Assembly (NCBI GenBank): GCA_035945515.1
Contig: DASZAE010000136.1
Coordinates: 1-21,206 of the forward strand
Direction: 5' to 3'
Origin: RH2-MAG17b sp035945515
GTDB lineage: Bacteria; Acidobacteriota; Terriglobia; UBA7540
Length of the DNA: 21,206 nucleotides
In this document: in pieces, positions 21,193 through 21,206 of the stretch
Layout: every line of letters begins with the position of its first letter
Numbering within the stretch: the first letter of the stretch is position 1
Position numbers and translations under genes: made by a program
The notes under the pieces: model-generated
Seen by the model: only the letters and a program-made list of their open reading frames with translations
What the model was told of the DNA's origin: nothing
The model's database searches: none

Positions 21193-21206
21193 ATGAAACA
21201 CGCTCG
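21193..21206 (+). CDS. Possible start of a gene running off the right edge
   Basis: ATG at 21193 begins MKHAR and the window ends. GGAAGG about 10 bases upstream and a TATAAT at 21070-21075 make a gene start plausible, but four codons cannot establish it or identify a product. Confidence 0.3.

Overview
The window looks like a chromosomal segment of an uncultured Acidobacteriota-type soil bacterium. This is inference from GC-rich codon use, a Gram-negative envelope set (a BamD lipoprotein, an MlaE permease, a LolA-like exported protein, a DUF1207 barrel), a small domain I associate with acidobacterial exported proteins, and many short palindromic repeats. No rRNA, tRNA, CRISPR array, phage module or complete transposase gene was seen.

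Layout. (1) 1-1712, minus: an M13 (neprilysin/PepO-type) metallopeptidase, cut by the left edge just before its expected zinc motif. It carries one complete and one half copy of a palindromic repeat inside its open reading frame. (2) 1713-5869: repeat-rich stretch with a radical SAM protein, an unlisted 44-residue basic protein, an exported LolA-like protein and the tRNA methyltransferase TrmJ. Seven full, degenerate or half copies of one REP/BIME-like palindrome lie between 1.2 and 5.9 kb; I saw none later. (3) 5870-12186, minus: an MlaE permease, then in transcription order bamD, argR, argG, argH and a DUF1207 outer-membrane protein. The last three are joined by 1-base stop/start overlaps, and argR has a candidate ARG box over its own -10. 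(4) 12573-16333, plus: Ku followed by the three LigD activities (phosphoesterase, ligase, polymerase) as three separate proteins, a complete two-component-type bacterial NHEJ set with LigD split. A MITE-like element sits between ku and the phosphoesterase gene. (5) 16410-20513, minus: two small basic proteins (a DUF2945-type Tudor-like protein and a 45-residue KGGYKV protein), a DUF296/PPC protein, and a 1024-residue FAD/Fe-S dehydrogenase of the YdiJ type with an unusual C-terminal membrane helix. (6) 20514-21206: the decayed C-terminal end of an enolase-superfamily gene, dispersed repeats, and a possible gene start at the right edge.

How the genes work together. ArgR, ArgG and ArgH make up the last two steps of arginine synthesis and their regulator. 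Ku with the split LigD proteins would bind, trim, fill and seal double-strand breaks. The YdiJ-like dehydrogenase and the PPC protein are translationally coupled and may have shared a transcript with the lost enolase-family enzyme, which points to hydroxy-acid or sugar-acid oxidation. The most unusual signals are the repeat that has become part of the peptidase coding sequence, the pairing-preserving changes between repeat copies, and the fully split LigD operon.
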